This document shows positions 1 through 8,040 of a stretch of DNA of 64,000 nt, piece after piece (positions within the stretch are counted from its first letter, which is position 1; each line of letters begins with the position of its first letter). Origin of the DNA: Marinobacter sp. EhC06 (lineage in GTDB: Bacteria > Pseudomonadota > Gammaproteobacteria > Pseudomonadales > Oleiphilaceae); contig NZ_LXYO01000033.1 in assembly GCF_001650915.1 (NCBI RefSeq), positions 174,117 through 238,116 on the forward strand, written 5' to 3'. Under the pieces are notes generated by a model. The model had not been told where the DNA came from and did no database searches. It saw nothing but the letters and a program-made list of their open reading frames with translations. A program made the position numbers and the translations under genes.

Positions 1-1361
1 TTGGCGGCATGGGCCCGGCCCTGCTGCCGGATAATCTGTCACGGCTGAAAAAGCCGCAGGCCGAGCACGCCATTCGTAACGGCCGGCCCGCCACCCAGAT
101 GCCGGCCTTTGCCGATGTTCTCGGCAAGGAATCCATAACAGCACTGGCCGATTTTATTTACCGACCGCCCGCCAGCCCGCCGACCTGGGGCCGGCCCGAA
201 ATTCTGGGCAGCCATTTACTGCCCCACCCACAGGGCTCTCTGCCAGATAAGCCGGCTTACCAGGCCGACATGATGAACCTGTTTCTGGTGGTGGAGATCG
301 GCGATCATCACGTTACCCTTCTCGACGGCGACAGGATGGAACCTGTCCACCGCTTCCCGAGCCGTTACGCCCTTCATGGCGGACCGAAATACAGTCCCGA
401 CGGCCGCTACGTCTACTTTGGCTCACGGGACGGCTGGATAACCAAGTACGACTTGTACAACCTGAAAGTGGTCGCGGAAGTACGCGCCGGTATCAACATG
501 CGCAACATCGCCATTTCGGCCGATGGCGACCACGTCATGGCAGCCAATTATCTGCCCCATACTCTGGTTCTGTTCGACGCCAACAATCTCGAACTCATGG
601 ACATCATCCCGGTGGAGAACGGCGCAGGCGCAAGCTCCCGGGTCAGCGCCGTGTACGCGGCTCCACCGCGGGACAGCTTCATTGCCGCCCTGAAGGACAT
701 CCCTGAAGCCTGGGAGATCAGTGTGCAGGATGGCAAAGCCAACGTCCGACGAATGCAAACCGGCACCTGGCTCGATGACTTCTTTTTTGACCCGGGCTAC
801 GACCATCTCATCGGGGCCGCCCGGGACGGCAGCCATGGTCTGGTGCTCAATCTGGATACCGGCGAAACCGTCGCCGATCTACCCCTTCCGGGCATGCCAC
901 ATCTGGGCTCCGGCATTACCTGGGAGTACCAGGGTAGACGGGTGATGGCCACCCCGCACTTTCGCACCGGCGCAGTTTCCATCATCGATATGGACAGCTG
1001 GGAGATCATCAAGACCCTCCCGACCGAGGGGCCGGGTTTCTTTATGCGAAGCCACAAAAACTCCCGCTATGCCTGGGTCGACGTTTTTTTCGGCCCCAAC
1101 AAGGACAAGGTTCACGTCATCGACAAACAGACTCTGGAAATCGTCAAAACGTTACAGCCCGAACCGGGTAAGGTTGCTGCCCATGTAGAATTCGACCGCT
1201 ACGGAGAAAAACTGCTGCTGAGCATATGGGACAAGGACGGTGCGGTAGTCGTCTACGACGCAGACACCCTGAAAGAAGAGAAACGGATTCCCATGAACAA
1301 ACCCTCCGGCAAATATAACGTCTGGAACAAGATCAACTACGAAGAGGGAACCAGTCATTGA
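1..1361 (+). CDS. nirN: NirN-like dihydro-heme d1 dehydrogenase (5' end outside window)
   Basis: The reading frame is already open at the window edge (codons from base 3), so the N-terminus and the CxxCH heme motif are missing. What is seen begins in the C-terminal part of a cytochrome c domain: a GGMGPALLP loop followed by TQMPAF, whose Met is the likely axial heme ligand. From about residue 80 the remaining 370 residues have the repeated beta-blade pattern of a cytochrome d1 propeller (SPDGRYVYF, FDANNLELMDII, VYDADTLKEEKRI). A cytochrome c domain joined to a d1-type propeller is known for NirN, which makes the last acrylate double bond of heme d1 in the periplasm, and for NirS; the GGMGPALLP/TQMPAF pattern favours NirN. 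NirF is the other alternative. It lies upstream of a Crp/Fnr regulator and nitrate transporters, as expected for a denitrification region. Confidence 0.72.
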   Translation, partial: GGMGPALLPDNLSRLKKPQAEHAIRNGRPATQMPAFADVLGKESITALADFIYRPPASPPTWGRPEILGSHLLPHPQGSLPDKPAYQADMMNLFLVVEIGDHHVTLLDGDRMEPVHRFPSRYALHGGPKYSPDGRYVYFGSRDGWITKYDLYNLKVVAEVRAGINMRNIAISADGDHVMAANYLPHTLVLFDANNLELMDIIPVENGAGASSRVSAVYAAPPRDSFIAALKDIPEAWEISVQDGKANVRRMQTGTWLDDFFFDPGYDHLIGAARDGSHGLVLNLDTGETVADLPLPGMPHLGSGITWEYQGRRVMATPHFRTGAVSIIDMDSWEIIKTLPTEGPGFFMRSHKNSRYAWVDVFFGPNKDKVHVIDKQTLEIVKTLQPEPGKVAAHVEFDRYGEKLLLSIWDKDGAVVVYDADTLKEEKRIPMNKPSGKYNVWNKINYEEGTSH

Positions 1362-1389
1362 TCGTTATCGACTCAGTGAAAAAGCCTTA

Positions 1390-1403
1390 ATGATTTAAGT
1401 CAT
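1390..1403. promoter_or_regulatory. FNR/Dnr-like box upstream of the Crp/Fnr-family gene
   Basis: ATGATTTAAGTCAT is a near-perfect dyad that matches the TTGAT-N4-ATCAA family at TGAT and TCA. It lies 59 bp upstream of the ATG at 1463, a sensible distance for oxygen- or NO-responsive control. The outer T and A of the consensus are not conserved, so it is a candidate only. Confidence 0.4.
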
Positions 1404-1462
1404 TTCAAAAGATGTTTCTCTGATACCATAATTGACCTGACACTCATAACAGGGTCAACGCC

Positions 1463-2170
1463 ATGAACAGCATCTTCAGGCCAGACGTTTCCTCCGCCCC
1501 GTGCATGTTGGGAGAAAACAACCCGGAGATTATCCAGCAGGATGCCGCACCGGAGTCAGCTGCCCTGCTGAATGGCCTCAGCCGGGTCTTCGGTATTCGC
1601 CTGGCCGGGCATGAAAACGATCCGGACGCCCGGTTTCTGGCAGACCTCGCCCGCCTGTTTCATCTTTGCAGGGTTGACTCCGAAACTGCCATGGAAAAGC
1701 ACGACAAGCCCTGGGCAAATGTCTACCTGATTCAGTACGGCATTATGCGGCTGTTCCGGGAAGCACCCAGCGGCAAAGTGTCCGTACACCACTTCTTTTC
1801 CGAAGGCGATATGGTCTGGCCGGTTTTTGGCCGCAGCCGAACCGTACGAAACACCCTCTGCCTGACCTCAGTAACGCCGGTAACGGCCTGGGTTGCTGAC
1901 TTCGCTGTGTTCCGGTCCGCCATCCAGTCTCACGGAGAAGGGCTCTGGCCCCGGTTCGCCCTTGCCCTGACGGAAGAAATTGCCGAGCTGACCAGTATGA
2001 GAGAATTCCGCAAGCACACCATGCCGGCAAGAGAACGCTACAAGTTGTTGCTGGAAGAATACCCGGAACTGGTTAAACGGGTGCCAGATAATCAACTGGC
2101 ATCATGGCTCGGTGTTGTGCCGGCGACTTTCTCCCGCCTGAAAACCGCAACTGCGAAGAGCCGGCCCTGA
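1463..2170 (+). CDS. Crp/Fnr-family transcriptional regulator
   Basis: A 235-residue protein with a cyclic-nucleotide-binding-like beta roll at about residues 60-150 (the GxMRLFREAPSGK...HFFSEGDMVWP stretch) and a C-terminal helix-turn-helix at about 205-228 (DNQLASWLGVVPATFSRLK). It lacks the N-terminal cysteine cluster of FNR/ANR, so it is unlikely to carry a 4Fe-4S oxygen sensor; Dnr-like heme/NO sensing or another ligand is possible. The HTH is at the very C-terminus, so it is shorter there than Crp or Dnr. It follows the nirN-like gene by 101 bp on the same strand and precedes nitrate transport genes, which suggests control of denitrification. That role is inference. The family assignment is firm; the ligand is not. 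Confidence 0.8.
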   Translation: MNSIFRPDVSSAPCMLGENNPEIIQQDAAPESAALLNGLSRVFGIRLAGHENDPDARFLADLARLFHLCRVDSETAMEKHDKPWANVYLIQYGIMRLFREAPSGKVSVHHFFSEGDMVWPVFGRSRTVRNTLCLTSVTPVTAWVADFAVFRSAIQSHGEGLWPRFALALTEEIAELTSMREFRKHTMPARERYKLLLEEYPELVKRVPDNQLASWLGVVPATFSRLKTATAKSRP

Positions 2171-2190
2171 AGCCAACCGGATACCGCATA

Positions 2191-2219
2191 AAAAAGGCAG
2201 CAAGCTCTCGCCTGCTGCC
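2191..2219 (-). terminator. Rho-independent terminator of wrbA
   Basis: GGCAGCA (2196-2202) pairs with TGCTGCC (2213-2219) around a 10-nt loop. Read on the minus strand the hairpin is followed by a T run (the A run at 2191-2195). It sits 36 bp after the wrbA stop. Confidence 0.75.
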
Positions 2220-2255
2220 CTGAAAAACGCTCAACGCTTTGCTAAAACTTCAGAT

Positions 2256-2855
2256 TCAGCCGTGCAGTTTTACTGCCAGCTCGGCAACGTGCTTACCCTG
2301 GAAGCGGGCAATCGCCAGCTCTTTCTCGCTGGGCTGCCGTGAGCCGTCCCCGCCTGCGATAGTTGACGCTCCGTAGGGAGTCCCGCCATTCACTTCCGAG
2401 ATATCGAAGAATTCCGGGATGCCGTAACCCAGGGGCACAATGACCATGCCGTGGTGGGCCAGTGTGGTCCAGAATGAGCTGATGGTATGCTCCTGCCCGC
2501 CACCGGTGCCTGTGGAGGTAAACACACTGGCCAGCTTGCCATGAAGCTTGCCTTCGGCCCACAAACCGCCTGTCTGATCCAGGAAGTTGCGCATCTGCCC
2601 GGCCATGTTGCCGAACCGGGTGGGCGTACCGAAGATGATGGCGTCGTATTCTGCCAGCTCTTTCGGATCGGCTACCGGGGCTTCCTGGTCCGCCTTGCCG
2701 CCGGCACCCAGAAACGCCTGATCGGCCATGGTTTCCGGTACGCGTTTGATCGTGACGTCTACATCGCTAACCTCTTTGGCGCCTTCGGCGATGGTGTTTG
2801 CCATTGTTTCGATATGGCCATACATCGAATAGTAGAGCACAAGTACTTTTGCCAT
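2256..2855 (-). CDS. wrbA: NAD(P)H:quinone oxidoreductase WrbA
   Basis: A 199-residue flavodoxin-fold protein, the normal WrbA length. The FMN phosphate loop is at the N-terminus ([12 protein letters not shown], about residues 8-19), followed by [19 protein letters not shown] near 75-93 and the [11 protein letters not shown] loop near 113-123, all typical of WrbA rather than of ordinary flavodoxins. WrbA is a tetrameric FMN enzyme that reduces quinones by two electrons in the cytosol, avoiding semiquinone radicals. It is transcribed away from the hemolysin III gene and ends in its own terminator, so it appears monocistronic. Confidence 0.93.
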   Translation of the reverse strand: MAKVLVLYYSMYGHIETMANTIAEGAKEVSDVDVTIKRVPETMADQAFLGAGGKADQEAPVADPKELAEYDAIIFGTPTRFGNMAGQMRNFLDQTGGLWAEGKLHGKLASVFTSTGTGGGQEHTISSFWTTLAHHGMVIVPLGYGIPEFFDISEVNGGTPYGASTIAGGDGSRQPSEKELAIARFQGKHVAELAVKLHG

Positions 2856-2941
2856 CGGGAGAACCTCCTCTGTCTGTGATCGGATAAACGCATGCTAACC
2901 AGTGGCAGACTCGAGAGAAATCGGAAGTTTTCCGACAGGTC

Positions 2942-2958
2942 GTTCAGTTTTTCTGAAC
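2942..2958. other. Perfect inverted repeat in the wrbA-trhA intergenic region
   Basis: GTTCAG-TTTTT-CTGAAC: 6-bp arms around five T. It lies 74 bp upstream of the trhA start and about 90 bp from the divergent wrbA start, so it could be an operator for either gene. No family assignment. Confidence 0.35.
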
Positions 2959-3015
2959 AGGGTCACAGGATGTTCACGATCAGCCATTGCGTACAGGTGT
3001 ACGCTGAAGTATTTT

Positions 3016-3711
3016 ATGGCCATGACTTATACGGAAGACCGCTCAGTGACAGCAACTCCATCCCCCGCAAAGAATAACCATCACCGCATTGAAGAGTGGC
3101 TGAACAGCGCCACTCACGGGCTCGGCGCGATATTGAGCGTGATTGGCACGGCCGCATTGATCGTGGGTGCCAGTCAATTCGGAGATGCCTGGAAGATTGT
3201 CAGTTTCAGTATTTTCGGCGCGTCCCTGATTCTTCTCTATCTGGCTTCTGCCCTGTACCACGGTGCCCAACGGCCAGAACTGAAAAGGGCGTTCAAAACC
3301 CTTGATCATTGCGCCATTTTTCTGCTGATCGCCGGCACCTACACGCCGTTTCTGCTTGTGAATATGCGTGGCACGGTGGGCTGGACACTGTTTGCGGTAA
3401 TCTGGTCACTGGCGATCACCGGCGTGGTTCTGAAGGTTATTTTCAAGAACCGCTTCAAGCTCGCAAGGGTTGGCATATACGTGGCCATGGGCTGGCTGAT
3501 CACATTCGCCTCATCCGATCTGGTGGCCAACCTGAGTGAAACAGCCCTGAACCTGACGATTGCCGGCGGCATTGTGTACACCGCCGGTGTCGCCTTCTAT
3601 CTGGCCGACCGCATACCTTATATGCACGCGATCTGGCACCTGTTCGTAATCGGCGGCAGCGCCTGCCACTTCAGTGCCATCTATTTTGGCGTCCTGCCCC
3701 ACACGGCGTGA
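3016..3711 (+). CDS. trhA: Hemolysin III / TrhA family membrane protein
   Basis: I place the start at the ATG at 3016 (MAMTYTEDRS), giving 231 residues, because a GAAG motif sits 6 nt upstream and because a 38-residue upstream extension shows no family features. The protein has about seven hydrophobic helices and the conserved PAQR/hemolysin III residues: THGLGA near the first helix, LYHGAQ, DHCAIFLLIAGTYTPF, and the terminal MHAIWHLFVIGGSACHF, whose histidines and aspartate form the predicted metal site. The family sits in the inner membrane; E. coli TrhA (YqfA) is linked to membrane energetics. Its stop directly abuts the convergent Yip1-family gene. Confidence 0.88.
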   Translation: MAMTYTEDRSVTATPSPAKNNHHRIEEWLNSATHGLGAILSVIGTAALIVGASQFGDAWKIVSFSIFGASLILLYLASALYHGAQRPELKRAFKTLDHCAIFLLIAGTYTPFLLVNMRGTVGWTLFAVIWSLAITGVVLKVIFKNRFKLARVGIYVAMGWLITFASSDLVANLSETALNLTIAGGIVYTAGVAFYLADRIPYMHAIWHLFVIGGSACHFSAIYFGVLPHTA

Positions 3712-4275
3712 TCAGAACGCCCAAACCATCGCCATCAGCACGCCCCATGCCAGCAAAGACGCCGACATAACGGTGTAGGTGGCGGACATAACCACCACAT
3801 CATTATCGCTTCGCTCGCAGAATGAGCGAACGCCCTGGTACACCAGCGCACAGGACAGGAACAAGGCGGCAAAGACCGCCACAACGCTGACTGCCAGCAC
3901 AGGCACCAGTAGTGCCAGTGATGACAGCCAGAGCGGTAGCGGCGCAATTGCAGCCAGCAAATAGGCATCCTGATAACTGATTTTCAGTTGATGACTGCCC
4001 ATGACGGCGTGGATCAGCCAGCCCATCACGAAGAACGTGAGTAACTCTGCCAGGAAAAGGATCGTGGTGATGAACCGCCACTCCTTGCCTCCGAATCCCT
4101 GCATGAAGGCGTCTCCGTACTGCGTGCCGGCATAGTAGAGCAGCACCGGCGGCAGAAACGACATCGGCACTACCACCACCCACGCCAGGAACGGAATAGA
4201 CAGCTCAAGGCGCCGCAGCTCTGACCAGGCGCCATTGCCGGAAAATGGTAGACGGGCAAGTTGTGTAATATTCAT
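3712..4275 (-). CDS. Yip1-family integral membrane protein
   Basis: 187 residues with five or so transmembrane helices and a short cytoplasmic N-terminus (FSGNGAWSELRR). The pattern, with FLPPVLLYYAG and the Ala/Leu-rich C-terminal helices, matches the Yip1/DUF1282 group of bacterial inner-membrane proteins. I know no enzymatic function for the family. It is transcribed divergently from nnrS (73 bp between starts) and converges with trhA without any gap. Proteins of this type often occur near denitrification genes, which fits the context, but the role is inference. Confidence 0.65.
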   Translation of the reverse strand: MNITQLARLPFSGNGAWSELRRLELSIPFLAWVVVVPMSFLPPVLLYYAGTQYGDAFMQGFGGKEWRFITTILFLAELLTFFVMGWLIHAVMGSHQLKISYQDAYLLAAIAPLPLWLSSLALLVPVLAVSVVAVFAALFLSCALVYQGVRSFCERSDNDVVVMSATYTVMSASLLAWGVLMAMVWAF

Positions 4276-4348
4276 GATGCACCTTTAAAATATTTCCCGC
4301 GTTATTTTTACTGATAGTTTCGGTGCGCCGAACGGTCAAGGACACGAG

Positions 4349-5506
4349 ATGACTTCGGACAACTCAGGCATGCCACGAAAGAACATTAATGCGTTCTGGC
4401 TGTTCTTCCCTGCCGCATCACTATTCGCCGCATTAACGGTTCCCCTGTCGATATACAGTGTGCTGTCCGGGACAGGTTGGCCGCCTGGTTTGCTGGGTGC
4501 GGGACACGGCCATGAATTGATATTCGGGTTCGCCCTGGCCCTAATCGCCGGCTACACACTCGGCCCCCAACCTGACCGGGTACTCACTCTGCTCTTTACG
4601 CTTTGGCTACTAGCGAGGGTCAGCTGGATTCTTGCTCCGGAAAGTATTGCCGCCCAACTGCTAAGCCCGGCCTTCGCCCTCCTACTGGCGCGCTACGCGG
4701 TCCCAAGATTTCAGGCTGCAAAGAAATGGCGCAACCGGATTGCCGGCCCGCTGATTCTGCTTCTTTGCCTGTTGTCGGTCCTTTTCTGGCTTGCCAGCAA
4801 CACACTGGCCGCAAGCGCACCGGCGATTCAGGATAGCCGCCAGGTACTGACAACCGCCATTGTCGGTTTGCTGCTTCTGATGACGTTTATCGGGGGTCGA
4901 ATCATCGCACCAGCAGTGGCCGGCACGCTTGAGAAACGGGGCATTCCCCTTGAGGCCCGGGTTCAGCCACATGTTGAGGGAACGCTTCTGGCCACCTTGC
5001 TGCTGGTATTGCTGCTCAGCTTTCTACCAGTCGCGGCCCCGGCCGTGGGGCTGTTATTGCTGGTTGCGGGTTTACTGATTGTGGTTCGCGCTGTTCGCTG
5101 GAAACTCTGGCATTGCCGAAACCGGCCAGACCTTCTGGTGCTGGCCCTTGGCTACTTATGGCTGGCTGCAGGCGCTGGCGCAAGCGGGTTAAGCCTTGTG
5201 CAAGAAAGCGATCCAGTCCCCTTTATGCACCTGATAACGATCGGTGCCCTCGGCACGCTTTCCACCAGTGTCATGCTGCGGCTCGCCTGGCAGCGAGCCA
5301 GACGAATGACACCACCGACCTGGCAGGTTGCTAGCATCGCCTCGGGCATGGCCGTTGCAGCAATCGCCCGACTCTACGCGGGGAACGCGCCCTTTCTTGA
5401 ACCGGCTGCGCTCTGGTTGGCAGCGGCGAGCTGGTCCTGCATCTACGGTTTTGTGGCGCTGCAGACGATTTTACTGTTCCGAGATAGCCAGAACCGCCGG
5501 AAATGA
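4349..5506 (+). CDS. nnrS: NnrS-family heme- and copper-containing membrane protein
   Basis: 385 residues with about 12 hydrophobic helices. The family hallmark is visible: a GHGHELIFGF motif at residues 52-61 in a membrane segment, followed by GYTLG. NnrS proteins are inner-membrane heme/copper proteins linked to resistance to nitrosative stress during denitrification. It starts 16 residues upstream of the first helix and is transcribed away from the Yip1 gene. A second, diverged NnrS lies at 15199. Confidence 0.87.
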   Translation: MTSDNSGMPRKNINAFWLFFPAASLFAALTVPLSIYSVLSGTGWPPGLLGAGHGHELIFGFALALIAGYTLGPQPDRVLTLLFTLWLLARVSWILAPESIAAQLLSPAFALLLARYAVPRFQAAKKWRNRIAGPLILLLCLLSVLFWLASNTLAASAPAIQDSRQVLTTAIVGLLLLMTFIGGRIIAPAVAGTLEKRGIPLEARVQPHVEGTLLATLLLVLLLSFLPVAAPAVGLLLLVAGLLIVVRAVRWKLWHCRNRPDLLVLALGYLWLAAGAGASGLSLVQESDPVPFMHLITIGALGTLSTSVMLRLAWQRARRMTPPTWQVASIASGMAVAAIARLYAGNAPFLEPAALWLAAASWSCIYGFVALQTILLFRDSQNRRK

Positions 5507-5508
5507 TT

Positions 5509-5520
5509 GGCTACCTCCAC
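5509..5520 (+). promoter_or_regulatory. GGCTACCTCCA motif, copy 1
   Basis: GGCTACCTCCAC lies just after nnrS and 245 bp before narK. The core TACCTCC fits six of seven positions of the NarL heptamer TACYYMT. The same core recurs before the globin and the 10361 transporter. Confidence 0.3.
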
Positions 5521-5764
5521 TGCGCCAGCATCCGGAACACCTACCCACTTCGGGATATCACTATCGCACCCATTTGATTTTAATAGGTTTTATTGACCTT
5601 AAATGCCCCTGACTTTTCATCAAAATACCGGCCAGCTGAGACGACATTTTGTCTTTGAGAAATATCAAGAATGCCTCCCCACCTCGCTTTGCACAATGGT
5701 GTCGAGAAGCCCGAGCGCCACCAGAAACTGGGCCAAGGGCACGTTAACCGACGGAGTCAAAATC

Positions 5765-7357
5765 ATGGCCAAAACCAACGCAGACATCGAACACTGGGAT
5801 GTCGAGAGCGAAGAATTCTGGGAGCGGGAGGGCAAGCGTATTGCTTCCCGCAACCTTTGGATTTCCATCCCCAGCCTGCTGATGGGCTTTGCCGTCTGGC
5901 TGATGTGGGGAATGATTACCACCCAGATGAAGAACCTGGGCTTTCCTTTCAGTATTGAGCAACTGTTTACACTGTCTGCGATTGCAGGGCTGTCTGGTGC
6001 CACCCTGCGGATCCCCGCGTCGTTCATGATCAAGATCGCCGGCGGACGAAACACGGTGTTCCTGACCACTGCCCTGCTGATGATTCCTGCTGCCGGTACC
6101 GGCATCGCCCTGATGAACCCGGATACACCGTTTATCGTGTTCCAGGCACTGGCACTGCTCTCCGGTATCGGCGGCGGTAACTTCGCCTGCTCCATGAGCA
6201 ACATCAGCACCTTCTACCCGAAAAGCAAACAGGGCTATGGCCTGGGCATGAACGCCGGTCTCGGTAACTTCGGCGTAACTACCATGCAAGTGGTCATCCC
6301 ACTGGTCATGACCGTGGGTATCTTCGGCGCCCTTGCCGGTGACCCAATGCAGCTGCAGAGCCCCAGCGGCACGCTGATTGGCCGCATCGAGGCGGGTACC
6401 GATACCTGGATCCAGAACGCCGGGTTTATCTGGCTGGTGTTTCTGATCCCGCTGGCGTTTGCCGGCTGGTTTGGAATGAACAACCTGAAAGTGGTTACGC
6501 CGAACCCCGGCAACCCCCTCTCGGCCTTCGGCAAGATTCTGGGACTCTATGGTGTAGGCATTCTCGCCTCTATCGCTGGCGTCTGGGCCCTCAGTGTTCT
6601 GAACATGTGGCTGGCACTGCCGCTGACCATTGTGTTGACGCTGATTCTTCTGCGGCTGATCCCGGGCGACATCAAGCCCAACATCCAGAACCAGTTTGCG
6701 ATCTTCAGCAACAAGCACACCTGGTCCATGACTGTGCTCTACATCCTTACCTTTGGATCATTCATCGGCTTCTCCGCTGCCCTGCCGCTGTCTATCAGCG
6801 TTATCTTCGGCAACATGATGGAAGTGGCGGCCGATGGCACGGTAACCCGTGTAGTCAATCCTGATGCGCCCAGCGCACTGACCTGGGCCTGGATGGGGCC
6901 GTTTGTAGGCGCACTGATCCGCCCGGTGGGCGGCTGGATTTCCGACAAGGTGGGCGGATCCATCGTTACCCAGATCATCTCGGTTGTGATGGTGGCAGCC
7001 TCTGTGGCCACCGGCTATGTGATGATGCTGGCCTACAACTCCACCGATCCAAACACCTACTTTGCGCCGTTCCTGATCCTGTTCATCATCATGTTTGCCG
7101 CCAGTGGTATCGGTAACGGCTCCACCTTCCGCAGCATCGGCTTCATTTTCAACCAGCAGCAGAAAGGCCCGGTTCTGGGCTGGACCTCTGCGGTTGCCGC
7201 CTACGGCGCGTTTATCGCCCCCAGGGTGATGGGCCAGGAAATCCAGGCCGGCACCCCGGAGGTGGCCATGTACGGGTTCGCGGTGTTCTACGCACTCTGT
7301 CTGGTGGTTAACTGGTGGTTCTACCTGCGCAAGGATGCGTACATCAAGAACCCCTGA
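5765..7357 (+). CDS. narK: NarK-type nitrate/nitrite transporter (NarK2/E. coli NarK group)
   Basis: The frame is open from 5603, but I choose the ATG at 5765 because GGAG lies 8 nt upstream and the protein then begins like E. coli NarK: a short polar tail and FWEREGKRIASRNLWISIP. That gives 530 residues. Major-facilitator protein of the NNP family; the two glycine-rich nitrate signatures are present (GLGMNAGLGNFGVTTMQ and GIGNGSTFRSIGFIF). It is somewhat longer than E. coli NarK (about 463), with extra sequence between helices 6 and 7. NarK proteins exchange nitrate for nitrite or carry nitrate across the inner membrane for respiration. It ends in a strong terminator and is followed by a globin gene. 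Confidence 0.9.
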   Translation: MAKTNADIEHWDVESEEFWEREGKRIASRNLWISIPSLLMGFAVWLMWGMITTQMKNLGFPFSIEQLFTLSAIAGLSGATLRIPASFMIKIAGGRNTVFLTTALLMIPAAGTGIALMNPDTPFIVFQALALLSGIGGGNFACSMSNISTFYPKSKQGYGLGMNAGLGNFGVTTMQVVIPLVMTVGIFGALAGDPMQLQSPSGTLIGRIEAGTDTWIQNAGFIWLVFLIPLAFAGWFGMNNLKVVTPNPGNPLSAFGKILGLYGVGILASIAGVWALSVLNMWLALPLTIVLTLILLRLIPGDIKPNIQNQFAIFSNKHTWSMTVLYILTFGSFIGFSAALPLSISVIFGNMMEVAADGTVTRVVNPDAPSALTWAWMGPFVGALIRPVGGWISDKVGGSIVTQIISVVMVAASVATGYVMMLAYNSTDPNTYFAPFLILFIIMFAASGIGNGSTFRSIGFIFNQQQKGPVLGWTSAVAAYGAFIAPRVMGQEIQAGTPEVAMYGFAVFYALCLVVNWWFYLRKDAYIKNP

Positions 7358-7375
7358 TACAGGGTTCAAGTAACA

Positions 7376-7406
7376 GCCGGCGTCCGTGAAGGGCGCCGGT
7401 TTTTTT
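7376..7406 (+). terminator. Rho-independent terminator of narK
   Basis: GCCGGCG (7376-7382) pairs through its CCGGCG core with CGCCGG (7394-7399) and is followed by seven T, 19 bp after the narK stop. Confidence 0.85.
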
Positions 7407-7425
7407 ATGCCTGCCTTCCATCAAA

Positions 7426-7437
7426 GGCTACCTCCAT
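7426..7437 (+). promoter_or_regulatory. GGCTACCTCCA motif, copy 2
   Basis: GGCTACCTCCAT, identical over 11 bases to the copy at 5509, 83 bp upstream of the globin ATG. Confidence 0.35.
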
Positions 7438-7519
7438 ATCTGCACAATATGACGCACACGCTGGCAAATGCTAGATTCAGGATATTGGATTTAATCCCGA
7501 CAGAACCAGGGAGCCTGCC

Positions 7520-7936
7520 ATGTCCTTTGAAGAGCTATTCGACGCGAGCTACGAGCGTGTCCTTCAGACCCCACCCGAGGTGCCTGACTTCTTTGAAGGC
7601 TTCTATCGCCGGTTCCTGATGTCTTCTCCCGAGGTCCGGGCATTGTTTCGCAATACCGATATGGCCGTTCAGCGGAGTATGCTGAAGAAATCCTTTTTCA
7701 GCCTCGTAGCCTTTTACGCCAGCGGCAACGTTGACGATGTCCTTCATCGAATAGCCTGCCTTCACAGCGCCCGCCATCTGAGCATCAAGCCCTACCTCTA
7801 CGACCTCTGGCTCGACTGCCTGACGGACACCGTAAGAGCCTATGACCAGGAGTGCAGCGACGATATCGAACTGGCCTGGCGGTTGGTTCTGAGCCCTGGA
7901 ATCACCTACATGAAATTCGCCTACGACCACTTCTGA
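7520..7936 (+). CDS. Single-domain globin
   Basis: 138 residues, the length of a flavohemoglobin globin domain without the reductase. The RIACLHSARHLSIKPYLYDLW segment is the F-helix region; H82 is the likely proximal heme ligand and H86 is close by. The N-terminal VPDFFEGFYRRFL matches the A/B helices. Stand-alone globins in nitrate-respiring bacteria bind O2 or NO and can help detoxify NO with a partner reductase. It stands between two nitrate transporters in a terminator-bounded unit of its own, which supports a role in NO or nitrite metabolism (inference). Confidence 0.75.
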   Translation: MSFEELFDASYERVLQTPPEVPDFFEGFYRRFLMSSPEVRALFRNTDMAVQRSMLKKSFFSLVAFYASGNVDDVLHRIACLHSARHLSIKPYLYDLWLDCLTDTVRAYDQECSDDIELAWRLVLSPGITYMKFAYDHF

Positions 7937-7990
7937 TCCGTGGGCACAGTACGGCAGGCTTGCCCCCGAAATGATGCCCCTTCAAACGCA

Positions 7991-8019
7991 AAAAAGCCGC
8001 CGGGCAATGCCTCGGCGGC
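7991..8019 (-). terminator. Rho-independent terminator of the 8041 transporter
   Basis: GCCGCCG (7996-8002) pairs with CGGCGGC (8013-8019); on the minus strand it is followed by a T run. It lies 21 bp after the transporter stop. Confidence 0.85.
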
Positions 8020-8040
8020 CTCTTCTTCAACAGTTCCCGG

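Noticed and set aside
5574..5606. TTGAT-N4-ATAGG and TTGAC-N4-AATGC as FNR boxes before narK
   Set aside because: Only the left half-sites match; too weak to call.
5603..5764. 54-codon N-terminal extension of narK
   Set aside because: No RBS at 5603 and no family similarity; the ATG at 5765 has GGAG at 8 nt.
5744..6718. 324-residue antisense ORF over narK
   Set aside because: Histidine/glutamine/glycine-rich translation typical of the reverse frame of a membrane protein gene; narK itself is clear.
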